Assembly: GCA_039105265.1 (NCBI GenBank) | Contig: JAPFFF010000004.1 | Coordinates: 124,001 to 188,000 of the forward strand | Direction: 5' to 3' | Source: Tritrichomonas musculus | Lineage: Eukaryota; Parabasalia; Tritrichomonadida; Tritrichomonadidae | DNA length: 64,000 nt | In this document: in pieces, positions 21,010 to 31,190 of the stretch | How positions within the stretch are numbered: the stretch's first letter is position 1 | How the letters are laid out: each line of letters begins with the position of its first letter | The notes under the pieces: model-generated | Told to the model about the DNA's origin: nothing | The model's input: the letters and a program-made list of their open reading frames with translations, nothing else | The model's database searches: none | Made by a program: the position numbers and the translations under genes

Positions 21010-22488
21010 ATGGATATATATAAAGAGCAGCAAAGCAATGATGAATCGCAAACTGATAAGTACAAAATGCATACTGATGATGAAGATAATAAAATAAATC
21101 TAGTTAATATAGATTTTTGGCAAAATAAATTTAAATTAATAACACAAAAAGTAAATGAGCCGGAAATAAACATTTCCTCAGTTGAGCAAGCATTAAGTGA
21201 TTTTAGAAAGTCGATTAATCAAAAAAATTATCCTCCAATTGAATTTGTTATTGATTCTATAAATTTTTTTTTTTCTTTTTTACAAGAACCATGGCAATGC
21301 TCTTTAAAAGTTATATGTGTTGCAATTATTGATTGTTTTGTTACATATCTTAAGGTGCCTTTTATTGATTTAGTAGCTCCCAATTTGATTAATACATTGC
21401 TCAGTATCTTTTTTGATAACAGCATTCAGGAAGATCCCTATTTCTTAATATTTACGTACAACATTACTAAGGTTTTTAAAACATCTTCTGTTTTTTCTCA
21501 GGAATTTGCTTACACTCTTTACCAATCTAAATTTTTATCTGATTTTGTTATTTACTTTATAGTAAATTATGATTTGGAGACTATTGGAGCATTAAATTTG
21601 CCAGATTCTGCCAGTATTTCATTGTATACAACTTTCATCAATATTATTCAAATTTTTATAGCTTGGATTAAATTGACAGATATTATCCAAGATGATGCTG
21701 TTGAATACTTAATTAAATTATTTATTGAAATGTTTAAATTGAATAATGAAAAAATTGATAATGTGATTTGCAAAGAGTTAATGTATATTTATGATAAACG
21801 TAAAAAGATCCCTTTAATTCTATTGGAAACTGGTTTTTTTCAGGTAGTTTGGAATGCAATTGCTAGTCAAATTCCAATTGACAAAGGAATGGACTTTCTT
21901 TCAAATGGATTAATCAAAGAAAATTCAATCCAACAAGAAATATGCAATATTATTGATATTCAAATTGTTTTTAATATATCAAAAAAGTATTTTGGCCTTT
22001 CCAAAATAGCGCATCAGCAAAAGAAAGAAGAATTAGAAATAATTCTTGAAGCATCAATTGTATTAATTGCAAATTTTTTGTCATTTAAGAAGCAGCTTCC
22101 AGAAAGTGTTCCTATCAATGGCATTTTAGCATTTATCCAAGATGTATTTAAATATTCTAATTATTCAGTGAAAAATTGTGCATCTTTTTTAATGCTAGAA
22201 TTATTATCAACTAATGATTATATGAGAATCGACTCAATTTATCCTAATGAATTTTTAGTGTTATTTTTTGATACTATATCTTCTGGGAATGATGAAGTAA
22301 TTGAGAAAGGTATTGATGTTTTTGAATCTTTTTTATCCAAAGCGTTGAAATGCAATTTTGATATTTATCAATCTGAGTTTTACGCAAATTTTATTAAAGA
22401 TTTCTTAGAAAATGCTTTAAATATGGTACAATTTGCTGTGAAAGCAGAATTTCTGCTTAGAAAGTATTATTATAATGATGATGTTTAA
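21010..22488 (+). CDS. Alpha-helical hypothetical protein, possibly ARM/HEAT-like
   Basis: 492 residues, acidic N-terminus, then repeated amphipathic helices without signal peptide or membrane span. Helix pairs such as FVIDSINFFFSFLQEPWQ, SVKNCASFLMLELLSTNDY and EVIEKGIDVFESFLSKALK have the look of ARM/HEAT solenoids common in trichomonad hypothetical proteins. No catalytic motif seen, and the specific family is not recognised. Divergent from the transporter gene and convergent with the next gene. Confidence 0.75.
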   Translation: MDIYKEQQSNDESQTDKYKMHTDDEDNKINLVNIDFWQNKFKLITQKVNEPEINISSVEQALSDFRKSINQKNYPPIEFVIDSINFFFSFLQEPWQCSLKVICVAIIDCFVTYLKVPFIDLVAPNLINTLLSIFFDNSIQEDPYFLIFTYNITKVFKTSSVFSQEFAYTLYQSKFLSDFVIYFIVNYDLETIGALNLPDSASISLYTTFINIIQIFIAWIKLTDIIQDDAVEYLIKLFIEMFKLNNEKIDNVICKELMYIYDKRKKIPLILLETGFFQVVWNAIASQIPIDKGMDFLSNGLIKENSIQQEICNIIDIQIVFNISKKYFGLSKIAHQQKKEELEIILEASIVLIANFLSFKKQLPESVPINGILAFIQDVFKYSNYSVKNCASFLMLELLSTNDYMRIDSIYPNEFLVLFFDTISSGNDEVIEKGIDVFESFLSKALKCNFDIYQSEFYANFIKDFLENALNMVQFAVKAEFLLRKYYYNDDV

Positions 22489-22728
22489 AAATTGTGTATA
22501 TTATAATATTAAATCAATGAAATTAATAATCTTTTCCTTATTGAACTTTGATAATTTCTTTATATTTTTTCATGCTAGTTAAAATTATAATAATTTGTAA
22601 TTAAAAAAAATAATAACATATTTTATTAAAAACAAATTTGTATAATATGAACATATAAAACATAAGATTATCAATACCATGATTTTGTTGATTCGCAATT
22701 CTCTCTTCAGAAATATGAACATAAATTG
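22489..22728. other. Convergent intergenic spacer
   Basis: AT-rich spacer between two convergent genes. TAATAA/AATAAA-like strings are present on both strands. No gene seen. Confidence 0.4.
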
Positions 22729-25203
22729 TTAAGTCTTTTTTTTCGTTTGCCTCATATTTGGAACTCTGTATTCATTCATCTGCTCTATTCTTCTTCTTTC
22801 TTTGTTTATTTTATTCTGAACATCTTGTAGAATCAAAGAACGATCGTTTCTTCTTAAGAGGACTTCTTCATTTTTAGCGTTGTTTATCGCTTTTTTAATA
22901 GATTCGACTGTTTTTTTATTGTTTCCTCTCCCTGTAAATCTTCTTTCTTTGTTTTGTCTTTCTTTCGATATTTGCTCAAGACGTAAAAGTTCTGGTTCGA
23001 TTTGAAGTGCAGCTTGTTGTTGCCTTCTTATACGATCATTTTCTGCTTCATCTAAGATTCTCTCTTGTTCGTGTTTTATCGCAAGTTTTTGTTTAATTCT
23101 TTGATTACGTAATCTGGTTGCTTGGGTCTCTGCTGGCTCATAGAACATCTTCTTCGCTTTTTCTTCTTTTTCTTTCATTTGTTGAGAACGTTGAGAAGCC
23201 AGAAGAGCTTTTTTATCAGTATTTCTACGAGGATCCGCTTTTTCAGAACTAACGTTTTTTTTGTTCAATTTTTCAGAATTTGTATTCTTTTTTGGAGGCG
23301 TTGTATTTGATGGTCCATTAACTCTTTCTTCAATCATTTTCTTCCTTTTGTGTTCAGCCAAAACTTTTTCTTCATCATCCAACTCGAATTCTTTCAAAGG
23401 ATCTTTGTAAAAAACCGCTGGTTTACGTTTCTTTTTATTCCTATCAGTTTCGGTTAAGAAAGAAGGTGGATTATCTGGCACTTCGAAATAATTGTGTTCA
23501 ATTTTTGTTGATTGTTCAAATTGAACTTTGTTGGGAGGTTTTGGTGGATTATTTGCATACATTGATGGAGGATTATTTACTAATGGTTTAGCGTCATATT
23601 TGAATTTTGTCGGTGTTTCGTCTTTGACTTTCGGAGGAGGTGGATTTTCTTCAATATATTTAGAAAACATAGATGGGGGATTTGATTCATACTTAGAATT
23701 ACTCTGATCCATTGACTTATTTAATATCTGGGATTTATTAATTGATTTTTCGAGATTATCTGTTTTATTAAGAAGCTTGGACTGATCAGAATTATTAATT
23801 TTGTTTGTGTCATTGTTTGATTTCTCAATATGAGTTGATTTATTTGTATTTTCTAAGTCTGATATATCTGGTAATTCATTTTGAGCGAATGAATTAATTG
23901 AATCATTTAATTGACTATAAGTTGTTTCTTTTGTATTTTGTAACTTGCTGTTATTATCTGATTCATTTGTATATATGGTTACTTGTTTTTTAGGACGATT
24001 TGTACTTGAATTTGTAGATAAAACAGTTACCTTCATCATTGATGTGGTATTTTTCCTTGATCCTTCATCTTGGTTTTCTGTAGAATCCTTCTTTTCTGTT
24101 TTTATAGATTTATTTAATTGATCATATTGCTCCTTCGTTATATCTGCTGTTTCAAATGAATCTATCGGTTTCAAAAGTTCGGATGTATTTAAATTTGGGT
24201 TAAAAGAGCTAAGCTTGATTGATTGATTCATTGACCTGGATTTCATAAAGTCAGCAGTAGAATGAATATCATTCTGGAGTGATTCTTCAAAATCACTTTC
24301 ATCACTAATTTGAAATTCATCTGCGTCAAGTGTATTCATATGAGAATCAGTTTTATCTTTTTTATCAAGGTAATATTCTTCATCACTTGGTGGTTCTTTT
24401 TGTTTTGGCTTTCGTTCTTCACGAAATTGGGATGTCGTTTCACATATTTCTTTTTTAAATGGTTGTTTCGAATTTTTAAGTGTTGAGCAAGAAGACTTCA
24501 AAATATCAATATCGCTGTCTTCTGAAAAATTAACCCCAGAATCTGTGACTGTTGAAACTTTTGGTGATTTTTTTTCACGTAATTGAGATGTTCGCCTTTC
24601 AATATCTGTTTTTTCTGGCACACCATATAAAGTTGTTGACGTTTTAAGCATATCTGTTACCGATTTTATAGTTGAAGAACCATTTATTGATGAATGGTGA
24701 TGTTTCGAAGATCCTGAAAAAATATTTTTTGAAGATGAAGAATTGTTTGGTGATTTTTTTCTTTTTATTTTTGGAAGACGGTCTTTTGGATCATCTACAT
24801 CGTCATCAAAATATGTATATTTAAAAGTTGCCATAACGGATTTTGTTGTTTCTTTCTGCCTTTGAATTTTTTCTTCATTTTCAAAATGAGAACTTGCCAC
24901 AAAATCTAAATCATTTTGAAGAGCCCTGCCAACTTGATTTGGGTCAAGTTTCATTAAGTCTGGTTCGTTGTAACTTACTGGATGGCATAAACTCATTAAA
25001 TCATCTTTGTTTTCTCTATCAGATTCTTCTTCAGATCCAATTGAAAACTCGTATAAGCCAGAACTTGATGTATTTCCTGTATGTGGACGTTCACCTGCAT
25101 GAATTTCATCATATTCCCATTCTGTAATAGGTGATCGAACTGGTTCTTTAAAGCTGTCAACAGGTCTTTGAACAAATGAGGTAATATTAAGAGGTTTCTC
25201 CAT
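22729..25203 (-). CDS. Large disordered protein with C-terminal coiled coil
   Basis: 824 residues, mostly Ser, Asn, Lys, Asp and Glu. The middle is low complexity and rich in NKS/LNK strings. A short Pro motif recurs around residues 520-580: NPPSMFSKYIEENPPPP, NPPSMYANNPPKPP and NPPSFLTE, three spaced NPPS repeats that might bind a partner. From about residue 640 the protein becomes a highly charged helix (QRSQQMKEKEEKAKKMF, then RLRNQRIKQKLAIKHEQER, and KINKERRRIEQMNEYR). No known domain is recognised. It could be a cytoskeletal or scaffold protein, but this is a guess. The frame has no competing interpretation and the ATG is at 25203. Confidence 0.8.
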   Translation of the reverse strand: MEKPLNITSFVQRPVDSFKEPVRSPITEWEYDEIHAGERPHTGNTSSSGLYEFSIGSEEESDRENKDDLMSLCHPVSYNEPDLMKLDPNQVGRALQNDLDFVASSHFENEEKIQRQKETTKSVMATFKYTYFDDDVDDPKDRLPKIKRKKSPNNSSSSKNIFSGSSKHHHSSINGSSTIKSVTDMLKTSTTLYGVPEKTDIERRTSQLREKKSPKVSTVTDSGVNFSEDSDIDILKSSCSTLKNSKQPFKKEICETTSQFREERKPKQKEPPSDEEYYLDKKDKTDSHMNTLDADEFQISDESDFEESLQNDIHSTADFMKSRSMNQSIKLSSFNPNLNTSELLKPIDSFETADITKEQYDQLNKSIKTEKKDSTENQDEGSRKNTTSMMKVTVLSTNSSTNRPKKQVTIYTNESDNNSKLQNTKETTYSQLNDSINSFAQNELPDISDLENTNKSTHIEKSNNDTNKINNSDQSKLLNKTDNLEKSINKSQILNKSMDQSNSKYESNPPSMFSKYIEENPPPPKVKDETPTKFKYDAKPLVNNPPSMYANNPPKPPNKVQFEQSTKIEHNYFEVPDNPPSFLTETDRNKKKRKPAVFYKDPLKEFELDDEEKVLAEHKRKKMIEERVNGPSNTTPPKKNTNSEKLNKKNVSSEKADPRRNTDKKALLASQRSQQMKEKEEKAKKMFYEPAETQATRLRNQRIKQKLAIKHEQERILDEAENDRIRRQQQAALQIEPELLRLEQISKERQNKERRFTGRGNNKKTVESIKKAINNAKNEEVLLRRNDRSLILQDVQNKINKERRRIEQMNEYRVPNMRQTKKKT

Positions 25204-25335
25204 GTTCGTTTATTTATGGAGAAAATTTTGATTTTTCTATTTATAAATGGCTGCATAATAGTATATATAAAATTTCGCATCAAAAATGTTAATGTGTTTT
25301 TAATTCAAGAAGATGTAATCAAGTAGTATCCACCA

Positions 25336-25563
25336 TTGGTTCGTGTCCTTTTGCTTAGTATCGCTTTTGCTATTCTATCTTTCATATTTTATAACTTCTT
25401 TTTCGAAGATGTTTATAAATTACTTTTTACAGATGAGCCTAGAGAACCTTCTGATTATGCAAAATTTGTTCTTGCAATTGCATTTTTTATTGTTATTATT
25501 TCAACTCTATTTAGAATATTAAATCATTTACTTGAAGCTCGCAATACAATGAAAATCGAATAG
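25336..25563 (+). CDS. Small two-span membrane protein with an anomalous start
   Basis: 75 codons with two hydrophobic spans (VLLLSIAFAILSFIFYNFFF and AKFVLAIAFFIVIISTLF) around a charged loop (TDEPREPSDY) and a short basic tail. The frame has no ATG. The first usable codon is TTG at 25336 in the context CCACCATTGGTTCG, and a TAG in frame lies at 25324. Removing one T would give CCACCATGG in frame with the same protein, so either a single-base insertion has damaged the start, the assembly has an error, or a non-ATG start is used. Family not recognised. The size and topology suit a small subunit of an ER or vacuolar membrane complex, but that is a guess. Confidence 0.6.
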   Translation: MVRVLLLSIAFAILSFIFYNFFFEDVYKLLFTDEPREPSDYAKFVLAIAFFIVIISTLFRILNHLLEARNTMKIE

Positions 25564-25858
25564 TCATTTATTTGGGAGTTAAATATTTTGATAATGTAAT
25601 ATTGATTTAAAATTAAAGCTATCCTCACAAGATAATGATTTTATAATTAAATTAATTTCTTAGAACATATTTTCATAACTATTTATGCTTTCGATAGCAT
25701 ATTAACGAATAACTCAAGCCATATTTTTAACCAATTTCTTGAATAATCTAAAAAAGTCATTTTTCCAATTTATTTGTTAGAATAAAATAAAATTTCGAGA
25801 TAGAAATAAATAAAAAAATAGTTTTCAATACAAAATAATTTTATTGGATTTGTTTTAT
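25564..25858. other. Convergent intergenic spacer
   Basis: AT-rich spacer between the small membrane protein and the following minus-strand gene. Nothing recognised. Confidence 0.4.
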
Positions 25859-26476
25859 CTATTCATCGTAATCATCGTACATATCATTTTGCCCAACTAT
25901 ATTTTGATTAGGAACATTATTCTCTAAAGCATGCATTTGCATCTTTAAAACTCTTTTTTCTGCTCTGGTGGTACCGATAACTCGAGATCTTTCAAGCCTA
26001 TTTGTATATTCTCTAGTAATGTTTTTCATATTCATCGGTTTATGTGGTGATTTTCTAGCTTTTTGATATCTTTCTTCATTTCTTATTTCATATTCTGTAT
26101 TTCTTAGATAAAGAGGAACATCCGATCTATTTGCTTTTTCTGCTGCAAATGCGTCATCAATATCGTCTGAATTATCTCTAAGCTTTTGATAAACTTCTTC
26201 AATCATTGATGATATTGCGTCATTTTTTTCTTTTTGAAGTTGAATTAAAGTTTCTTGCTGTCTTCGCAAACGAAGATCAACAATACGCGATTGAAAAGAG
26301 CTTGATTTATCTTCATTTACTATTTTTTCAGCATTGTTTGGAAAATTGAGCTGAATTTGAGGATCTGATGGAATCCCATATGTATTTGCAAGTAAATTAA
26401 AAACATTTTTGCAAAAATCGCAATTTACATTTTGTCCTTTATTTGTCTCTTGGTATGGCGATTTGGTTTTCTTCAT
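25859..26476 (-). CDS. Hypothetical charged coiled-coil protein with a CxxC pair
   Basis: 205 residues. A short N-terminal CDFC pair (residues about 20-23) is followed by a helical, strongly charged region, RLRRQQETLIQLQKEKNDAI and then EEVYQKLRDNSDDID. The end reads TRAEKRVLKMQMHALEN and closes with an acidic DMYDDYDE. No signal peptide or membrane span. Family not recognised. It resembles many small scaffold-like trichomonad proteins. Confidence 0.7.
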   Translation of the reverse strand: MKKTKSPYQETNKGQNVNCDFCKNVFNLLANTYGIPSDPQIQLNFPNNAEKIVNEDKSSSFQSRIVDLRLRRQQETLIQLQKEKNDAISSMIEEVYQKLRDNSDDIDDAFAAEKANRSDVPLYLRNTEYEIRNEERYQKARKSPHKPMNMKNITREYTNRLERSRVIGTTRAEKRVLKMQMHALENNVPNQNIVGQNDMYDDYDE

Positions 26477-27053
26477 AAGAAACCTTTTGTATCAAAAAAA
26501 CTATCAAAATTTTATTATCTAAACGTATAAAAAATTCACATAAAAAAAATTTTGTAATTAATTTCATCTTACCTCGTTCATGTCAAATTTTTTGATCAAT
26601 ATTAATAAATTTACATTTAGTATTTAATATGTGTATATAAATATTTCATGTAATTCATAAGATTTTTATTCAAAATATAATGATGAAAAACAATTTACAT
26701 TGATACAATTAATTTAAAAATATAAAATTTGGATAATACTGAGAAACTGTAATTTTTTGTTTAAATCCATTATTTATTTGGTGATTTTATAATAAAGCGT
26801 CACGAATTAAGTATATCTTGGGAAAAAAAAAAGCGCTGAAAATTGAACGTTTTTTATTTTCGTTGACATTATGTTCATTTTTATTTCGACAATTGTAAAC
26901 TGAACTATTTATTTGTACAAATAAATTTGAAATATGATATTTGTAATTAATAATTTAATTGTTATTTCCTAGGAATTTGCGTGCTCCATGTTTTGAATAC
27001 AGAAAAAAATATTTGTTAGTATAATACTAATTAAATCCATTGTATAAAAAAAA
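26477..27053. other. Intergenic stretch between two minus-strand genes
   Basis: AT-rich, 577 bp, includes the promoter of the downstream gene. No gene, repeat or clear initiator identified. Confidence 0.4.
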
Positions 27054-28016
27054 TTATTCAGGCATTTGGGTATATTTGGTAAATTGTCTAAAACTTGCAG
27101 CTGTTATCGCAGCTCCCATTACCTTCTTTAATTTTCTGCCCATTGTTGTTATTTGTAAATTTTTAAGTGATGACTCAATTGCGTCATCAGAAAGATCCAT
27201 AGATAACCATTTATGAGATAAAGCTTGATCAACTGTCAATCTTTGTTTCGGGTTAACTTCGAGCAACTGTTTCACAAAAGTTTTGCCTTCATTTGATATA
27301 TGTTCCCATTCAGGTAAATCAAAAGTATAATTGCCATTTGAAACTTTCTCAAATAAAGGATATTTTTCATCTTCTTCGAAAGGTCTTCTTCCGCAAAGAA
27401 GTATATAAGTAATAACTCCAATACTCCACATATCAACCTCTGGACCATATGTCTGTCTTCGTAGAATCTCAGGCGATGAGCATACTTCGGTTAATGATAA
27501 TTCAGATAATTGATGGTCTTCATCAATTGTTTTAGCAAGGCAATAATCTGTGAGCTTGATTGTGGCTCCGATTTCTGTTTCTGTAATTAAAATATTTTCT
27601 GGTTTAATATTATGATGAACTATCTTTTTATCGTGTAATGCCTTAAGCCCAAGAAGGAGATGGTGAACGATCATTGCAACACCTGATTCAGAAATTGTTC
27701 CATGTGAGCATATCCAATCGAGTAAATCGCCACTTTGGATGTATTCCATTGAAATCATGATCATATGAATATCTTCAAAAATATCATATATTTTAACAAG
27801 ATGAGGGCTATCAAGAGTTGGGTCCTTGAAAACATTTCTGTCAATAGTTATTTTGTCTTGGTTGATTTTCAATATAAGCTTGAGTGCAACTTGACGTCCA
27901 GTATTAGCTTCAGTTGCTAAATATACTCGTGAAAAGTTGCTAGCTCCCATAGGCCGATCGATATGAAACAGCGCAAAGTAATCTTCAGCTTTCATTGGGC
28001 ATTCTGGAATGTTCAT
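27054..28016 (-). CDS. CAMK-like protein kinase homologue, probable pseudokinase
   Basis: 320 residues covering a full kinase fold. The overall pattern (YGPEVDMWSIGVITYILLCG, RPFEEDEKYPLFEKV, FVKQLLEVNPKQRLTVDQAL, HKWLS) is that of CAMK-group kinases. Key residues are altered. The Gly loop reads GASNFSRV at 24-31, keeping the first Gly only. Lys46 is kept (VALKLIL), but no clear helix-C Glu follows. The catalytic loop is HHNIKPEN at 134-141, so the catalytic Asp is replaced by Asn136 (codon AAT). DFG reads DYC at 157-159. Loss of the catalytic Asp argues against ordinary phosphotransfer, and a scaffold or regulatory role is more likely. The frame is intact, so it is not a decayed gene. Confidence 0.88.
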   Translation of the reverse strand: MNIPECPMKAEDYFALFHIDRPMGASNFSRVYLATEANTGRQVALKLILKINQDKITIDRNVFKDPTLDSPHLVKIYDIFEDIHMIMISMEYIQSGDLLDWICSHGTISESGVAMIVHHLLLGLKALHDKKIVHHNIKPENILITETEIGATIKLTDYCLAKTIDEDHQLSELSLTEVCSSPEILRRQTYGPEVDMWSIGVITYILLCGRRPFEEDEKYPLFEKVSNGNYTFDLPEWEHISNEGKTFVKQLLEVNPKQRLTVDQALSHKWLSMDLSDDAIESSLKNLQITTMGRKLKKVMGAAITAASFRQFTKYTQMPE

Positions 28017-28323
28017 GGATGAATTTTACTTTGAAGGATCTCTTACAAAAAGTTATATATATATCAGCTTTTTGTTAAAGCAAATTCAAATTAAATTAAA
28101 ATGAAGCAAAGATTGCTATTATTATAAAAAAAAAAAAAAAATGATAATGTAGTTTTATCTATTATCATCTGATTTTAATGATTTGTCAATAAGGAAGAAA
28201 ATTTCATCTTTCTATTTTTCGATCATCAATTTTAATCTTTCAATATGTATAGAAAAAAAAAGAATATTTATAAAGTGAATAACAATGACGAGTATAATAT
28301 TGATTTTAAAAAAATTGAAAGAT
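28017..28323. other. Intergenic spacer with a poly-A run
   Basis: About 300 bp of AT-rich DNA with a long A run near 28126-28141. No gene. Confidence 0.4.
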
Positions 28324-29217
28324 TTATTTAATTGATGCGAAATCAGCTTCAACTGCTGCTCCAGCATGCATCATTTTGTGGCTGCATCCTTCAGCTGCTA
28401 TATTTAGAGCTTTTTGTGCTTCAAAATCCAAGACGAAGTGCAATAATATAAACGATGCAGTAATTGTATCGCCTCTTCCGGTTCTCCCTTCAAGCTTCCA
28501 TTCACCAAAATCTGACCAATAGCGCTTATCGCCGTCATAAAAAGCAACTCCTTTTGATTCGGTGCAAATGATATATTTTGGTCCTAAAGATTGAAGTTTA
28601 TGGCAAGCTGTGATAGTATCACCTTTTTCAAAGCCAGTCAAAATAGCAGCTTCATCGATATCAACTTTTAAAATATCAATTCCTTCGAGCGCTTGGCCTA
28701 AATTAGCAGGAGGGCGCTTGATGATATTTTCACCTTCGAGATTACGTATTAATCCTTGGGCATCGCATGCTAAATATTTGCATTGTGATTTCATTTTTTT
28801 AAAAAGAGCTGGATCAATTTCTCCATAAAAAAGTGGATTAACATAAAATACTTTGGCTTTATAATGTTGAAAATCATGCAATGTAAAAGATCGGGCTCGA
28901 TCTGTGACAGATGAAATTCGTTGATCAGGATCATTATCCTTAAATGAATGTGCAAAAATTGTTGTATGATCAGAATTAATAATGGTTGTGTCTACACCAG
29001 CATTTTTGAGCTCTTTTATCATTTCATCAAAGTCACTCTCATTGCCGATTGTCAAAACTTCTAATTTTAATTTTTTATCTTTTAAAAATCTTTTCATGCA
29101 CCAACCAGCAGCTGCAGCTCCGAAGTATACGCCTCCACCAGCACGATGTTCTAGTTCGCCATTAATTGAAATATCATCACGTGTAGAATGTCCAATAAAA
29201 AAAATATCTAGAGACAT
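28324..29217 (-). CDS. PfkB-family carbohydrate/nucleoside kinase
   Basis: 297 residues. The N-terminal part has the ribokinase-like opening (LDIFFIGHSTRDDI) and the Gly-rich AGGGVYFGAAAAGW that contacts substrate. The ATP/anion-hole signature is GRTGRGDTITASF at 245-257, with the catalytic base expected at Asp250. The NxxE metal motif reads DIDE (186-189), so Asn is replaced by Asp while Glu189 is kept. PfkB enzymes phosphorylate sugars or nucleosides. The substrate cannot be told from sequence alone. The ATG at 29217 has TCATAT just upstream, a good initiator fit. Confidence 0.85.
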   Translation of the reverse strand: MSLDIFFIGHSTRDDISINGELEHRAGGGVYFGAAAAGWCMKRFLKDKKLKLEVLTIGNESDFDEMIKELKNAGVDTTIINSDHTTIFAHSFKDNDPDQRISSVTDRARSFTLHDFQHYKAKVFYVNPLFYGEIDPALFKKMKSQCKYLACDAQGLIRNLEGENIIKRPPANLGQALEGIDILKVDIDEAAILTGFEKGDTITACHKLQSLGPKYIICTESKGVAFYDGDKRYWSDFGEWKLEGRTGRGDTITASFILLHFVLDFEAQKALNIAAEGCSHKMMHAGAAVEADFASIK

Positions 29218-29221
29218 AGAT

Positions 29222-29227
29222 ATATGA
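29222..29227 (-). promoter_or_regulatory. Initiator-like TCATAT of the PfkB-family kinase gene
   Basis: On the minus strand TCATAT is 4 bases before the ATG, matching the TCA-Y-W-W initiator of trichomonad genes in sequence and spacing. Confidence 0.4.
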
Positions 29228-30018
29228 AACTTGGATAAAATATTGAGATAGTATTGAATATAAAATTCAATAAAAAGTTGAAAGTATTGAATTATTCAAT
29301 TACTTGAAATATAAAATATTTTTTTTTATTAAAAAAAAAAAAAATAGTAAAAAAAAAAAAAGAGTAAAAAAATTTTTCATAGTTTTGATAAATATTCAAT
29401 ATTATAGAATATTACAATAATTGATATAATAAGAATGCATTATATATTCATTTTTTAACCTTATTTTTCCTTTATTCATCAATAACCTTAATATTATATA
29501 TATATTTTACGTATAAAATATAAAATAATTACCTTATATTTATTTTTTATTGTAAAAATACTATTTTTTATTTTGCAGATTTTTCTTTAAATTGAAAAGT
29601 ATTTCAATTTTCAATGGTTTCCATATCCAAATAAAAAAATATCCACATTATTTTTTTATAATGATTTTGATTCATACTAATGCATAGGATAAAATATTAG
29701 ATTTTTAGAAAAATGGAAAATGGCCAAAACTTTTTAAAAAAAACTTTTTAAGTATAAACATATATATGAATTTTCGTCAATAATACTATATCTTAGTTCA
29801 TAAAAATTAGTTAAATGTACTCTACAAAATGATGTACTGACAAAAAAATTATTGTTTTTTGATACATTGTTTTTTATTTCGATATAAAAATATAATTCAC
29901 AATTATCACGAACAAAAATTCTATATAAAATTTCATAAAAATTAAATAAACTTATCTTATTTTATCTATAAATTTTATTTAAAATAAAAACAAAATATTT
30001 TTTTTCTCGAAAAGTATA
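29228..30018. other. AT-rich intergenic stretch, nothing recognised
   Basis: About 790 bp dominated by A and T runs (near 29320-29370). No coding-like frame and no clear inverted repeat. Confidence 0.45.
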
Positions 30019-31095
30019 TTAAATAATATCTTTTGGAAAAATTTTTTTGGGTCTTAAAGATTCATATTGTTGATCCATAACTTTCTTGTTTCGCTTGGTT
30101 TGATCATTTTTTTGATTTCCTTTGATGTATGACTCCTCAAGGCAAATGGTTTCAAGTTCTTGTGGTGATACAGCATCTTTCAAAATAGGATCATTTAATG
30201 CATCTGTTGCAGAGATTCTCTTTTTGGGATTTAGCTGAAGCATTTTACTAAGTAAATTCTTCAAAGGTTTGAATTCTTTTGGTAGTTTACTTTCAAAAAA
30301 TTCATCTGTGGTAATTATAGGACGCGTTTTGCAGTTTAAAAATAATTCATTGTTTGGAAGAGAATAGAAATCTGGCCAGTTTTCTTTACTTGGAATATCA
30401 AATATCTTAATAATTGAGCTAGCAGTTTCAGAATCGGTAGTAGAATTAAAAAGAAATTTTTTTGTCGTCATTTCATATAAGGTACATCCGAGAGACCATA
30501 TATCAACTTCTAATCCATAATTTGTGTCGCCTAAAATGAGTTCAGGTGCTCTGTAATTATTTGTTCCAACTCGATCGGTGAAATTCCTACAGTTTTTATT
30601 ATCATAATTTTGGTCAATCTTTCTTGATAAGCCAAAATCTATAAGTTTAAGTGAATTGTCTGATGATATTAAAAAATTGCTTGGTTTTAAATCGCGATGA
30701 ATATAGCCTTTAGAATGCAGAGCTTTCAATCCAGTAAGCATTTGCTTAAGGTAAGACTTTACTTGTCTAAGATTTAGTGTTGATTTTTGAATTAAATCGT
30801 ATAAATCATATTCATTGTAGTCATATACTATATAAACATTACGCTCATTACCGCATGTTAAAACATTTTTTAGATCAATAACATTGGAGCAACCTTTAAT
30901 TTCTCTAAGAAGTAGGATTTCGCGAAGAGCAGGTTGGGGAAATCCCTCTGTAAATCGCCTTGGTATTTTCTGAATTAGCTTAAGTGCAACAATATTTTCT
31001 GTTTCTTTTATACGCGCTTTAAAAACAATTCCATATCCCCCTTGTCCAATTTTGGAAATAATTTCGTATTCAGCGGAAATTGGGGGATAATCCAT
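30019..31095 (-). CDS. CDK-like (CMGC) protein kinase
   Basis: 358 residues from the ATG at 31095. A GTG lies one codon earlier and is unlikely to be used. The kinase is complete: Gly loop GQGGYGIV (17-24), Lys39, helix-C motif QPALRE (54-59, the counterpart of PSTAIRE, with Glu59), catalytic HRDLKPSN (133-140), DFG (153-155), then DRVGTNNYRAPE and DIWSLGCTLYEM. The QPALRE motif and GLSRKI activation start fit the transcriptional or CDK10/CDK12-like branches rather than a classic cell-cycle CDK. The activation segment GTNNYRAPE departs from the usual TLWYRAPE. After the domain the tail is basic (NQKNDQTKRNKKVMD). Predicted active Ser/Thr kinase. Cyclin partner unknown. Confidence 0.9.
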   Translation of the reverse strand: MDYPPISAEYEIISKIGQGGYGIVFKARIKETENIVALKLIQKIPRRFTEGFPQPALREILLLREIKGCSNVIDLKNVLTCGNERNVYIVYDYNEYDLYDLIQKSTLNLRQVKSYLKQMLTGLKALHSKGYIHRDLKPSNFLISSDNSLKLIDFGLSRKIDQNYDNKNCRNFTDRVGTNNYRAPELILGDTNYGLEVDIWSLGCTLYEMTTKKFLFNSTTDSETASSIIKIFDIPSKENWPDFYSLPNNELFLNCKTRPIITTDEFFESKLPKEFKPLKNLLSKMLQLNPKKRISATDALNDPILKDAVSPQELETICLEESYIKGNQKNDQTKRNKKVMDQQYESLRPKKIFPKDII

Positions 31096-31190
31096 CACCC
31101 GAACCTGTTTTGAATTATAAACATTTATTCAAAAAGTTGTCGAAAATTTTTTTAATCCATATTATGATCCATAATCCAACAATCGAATTG

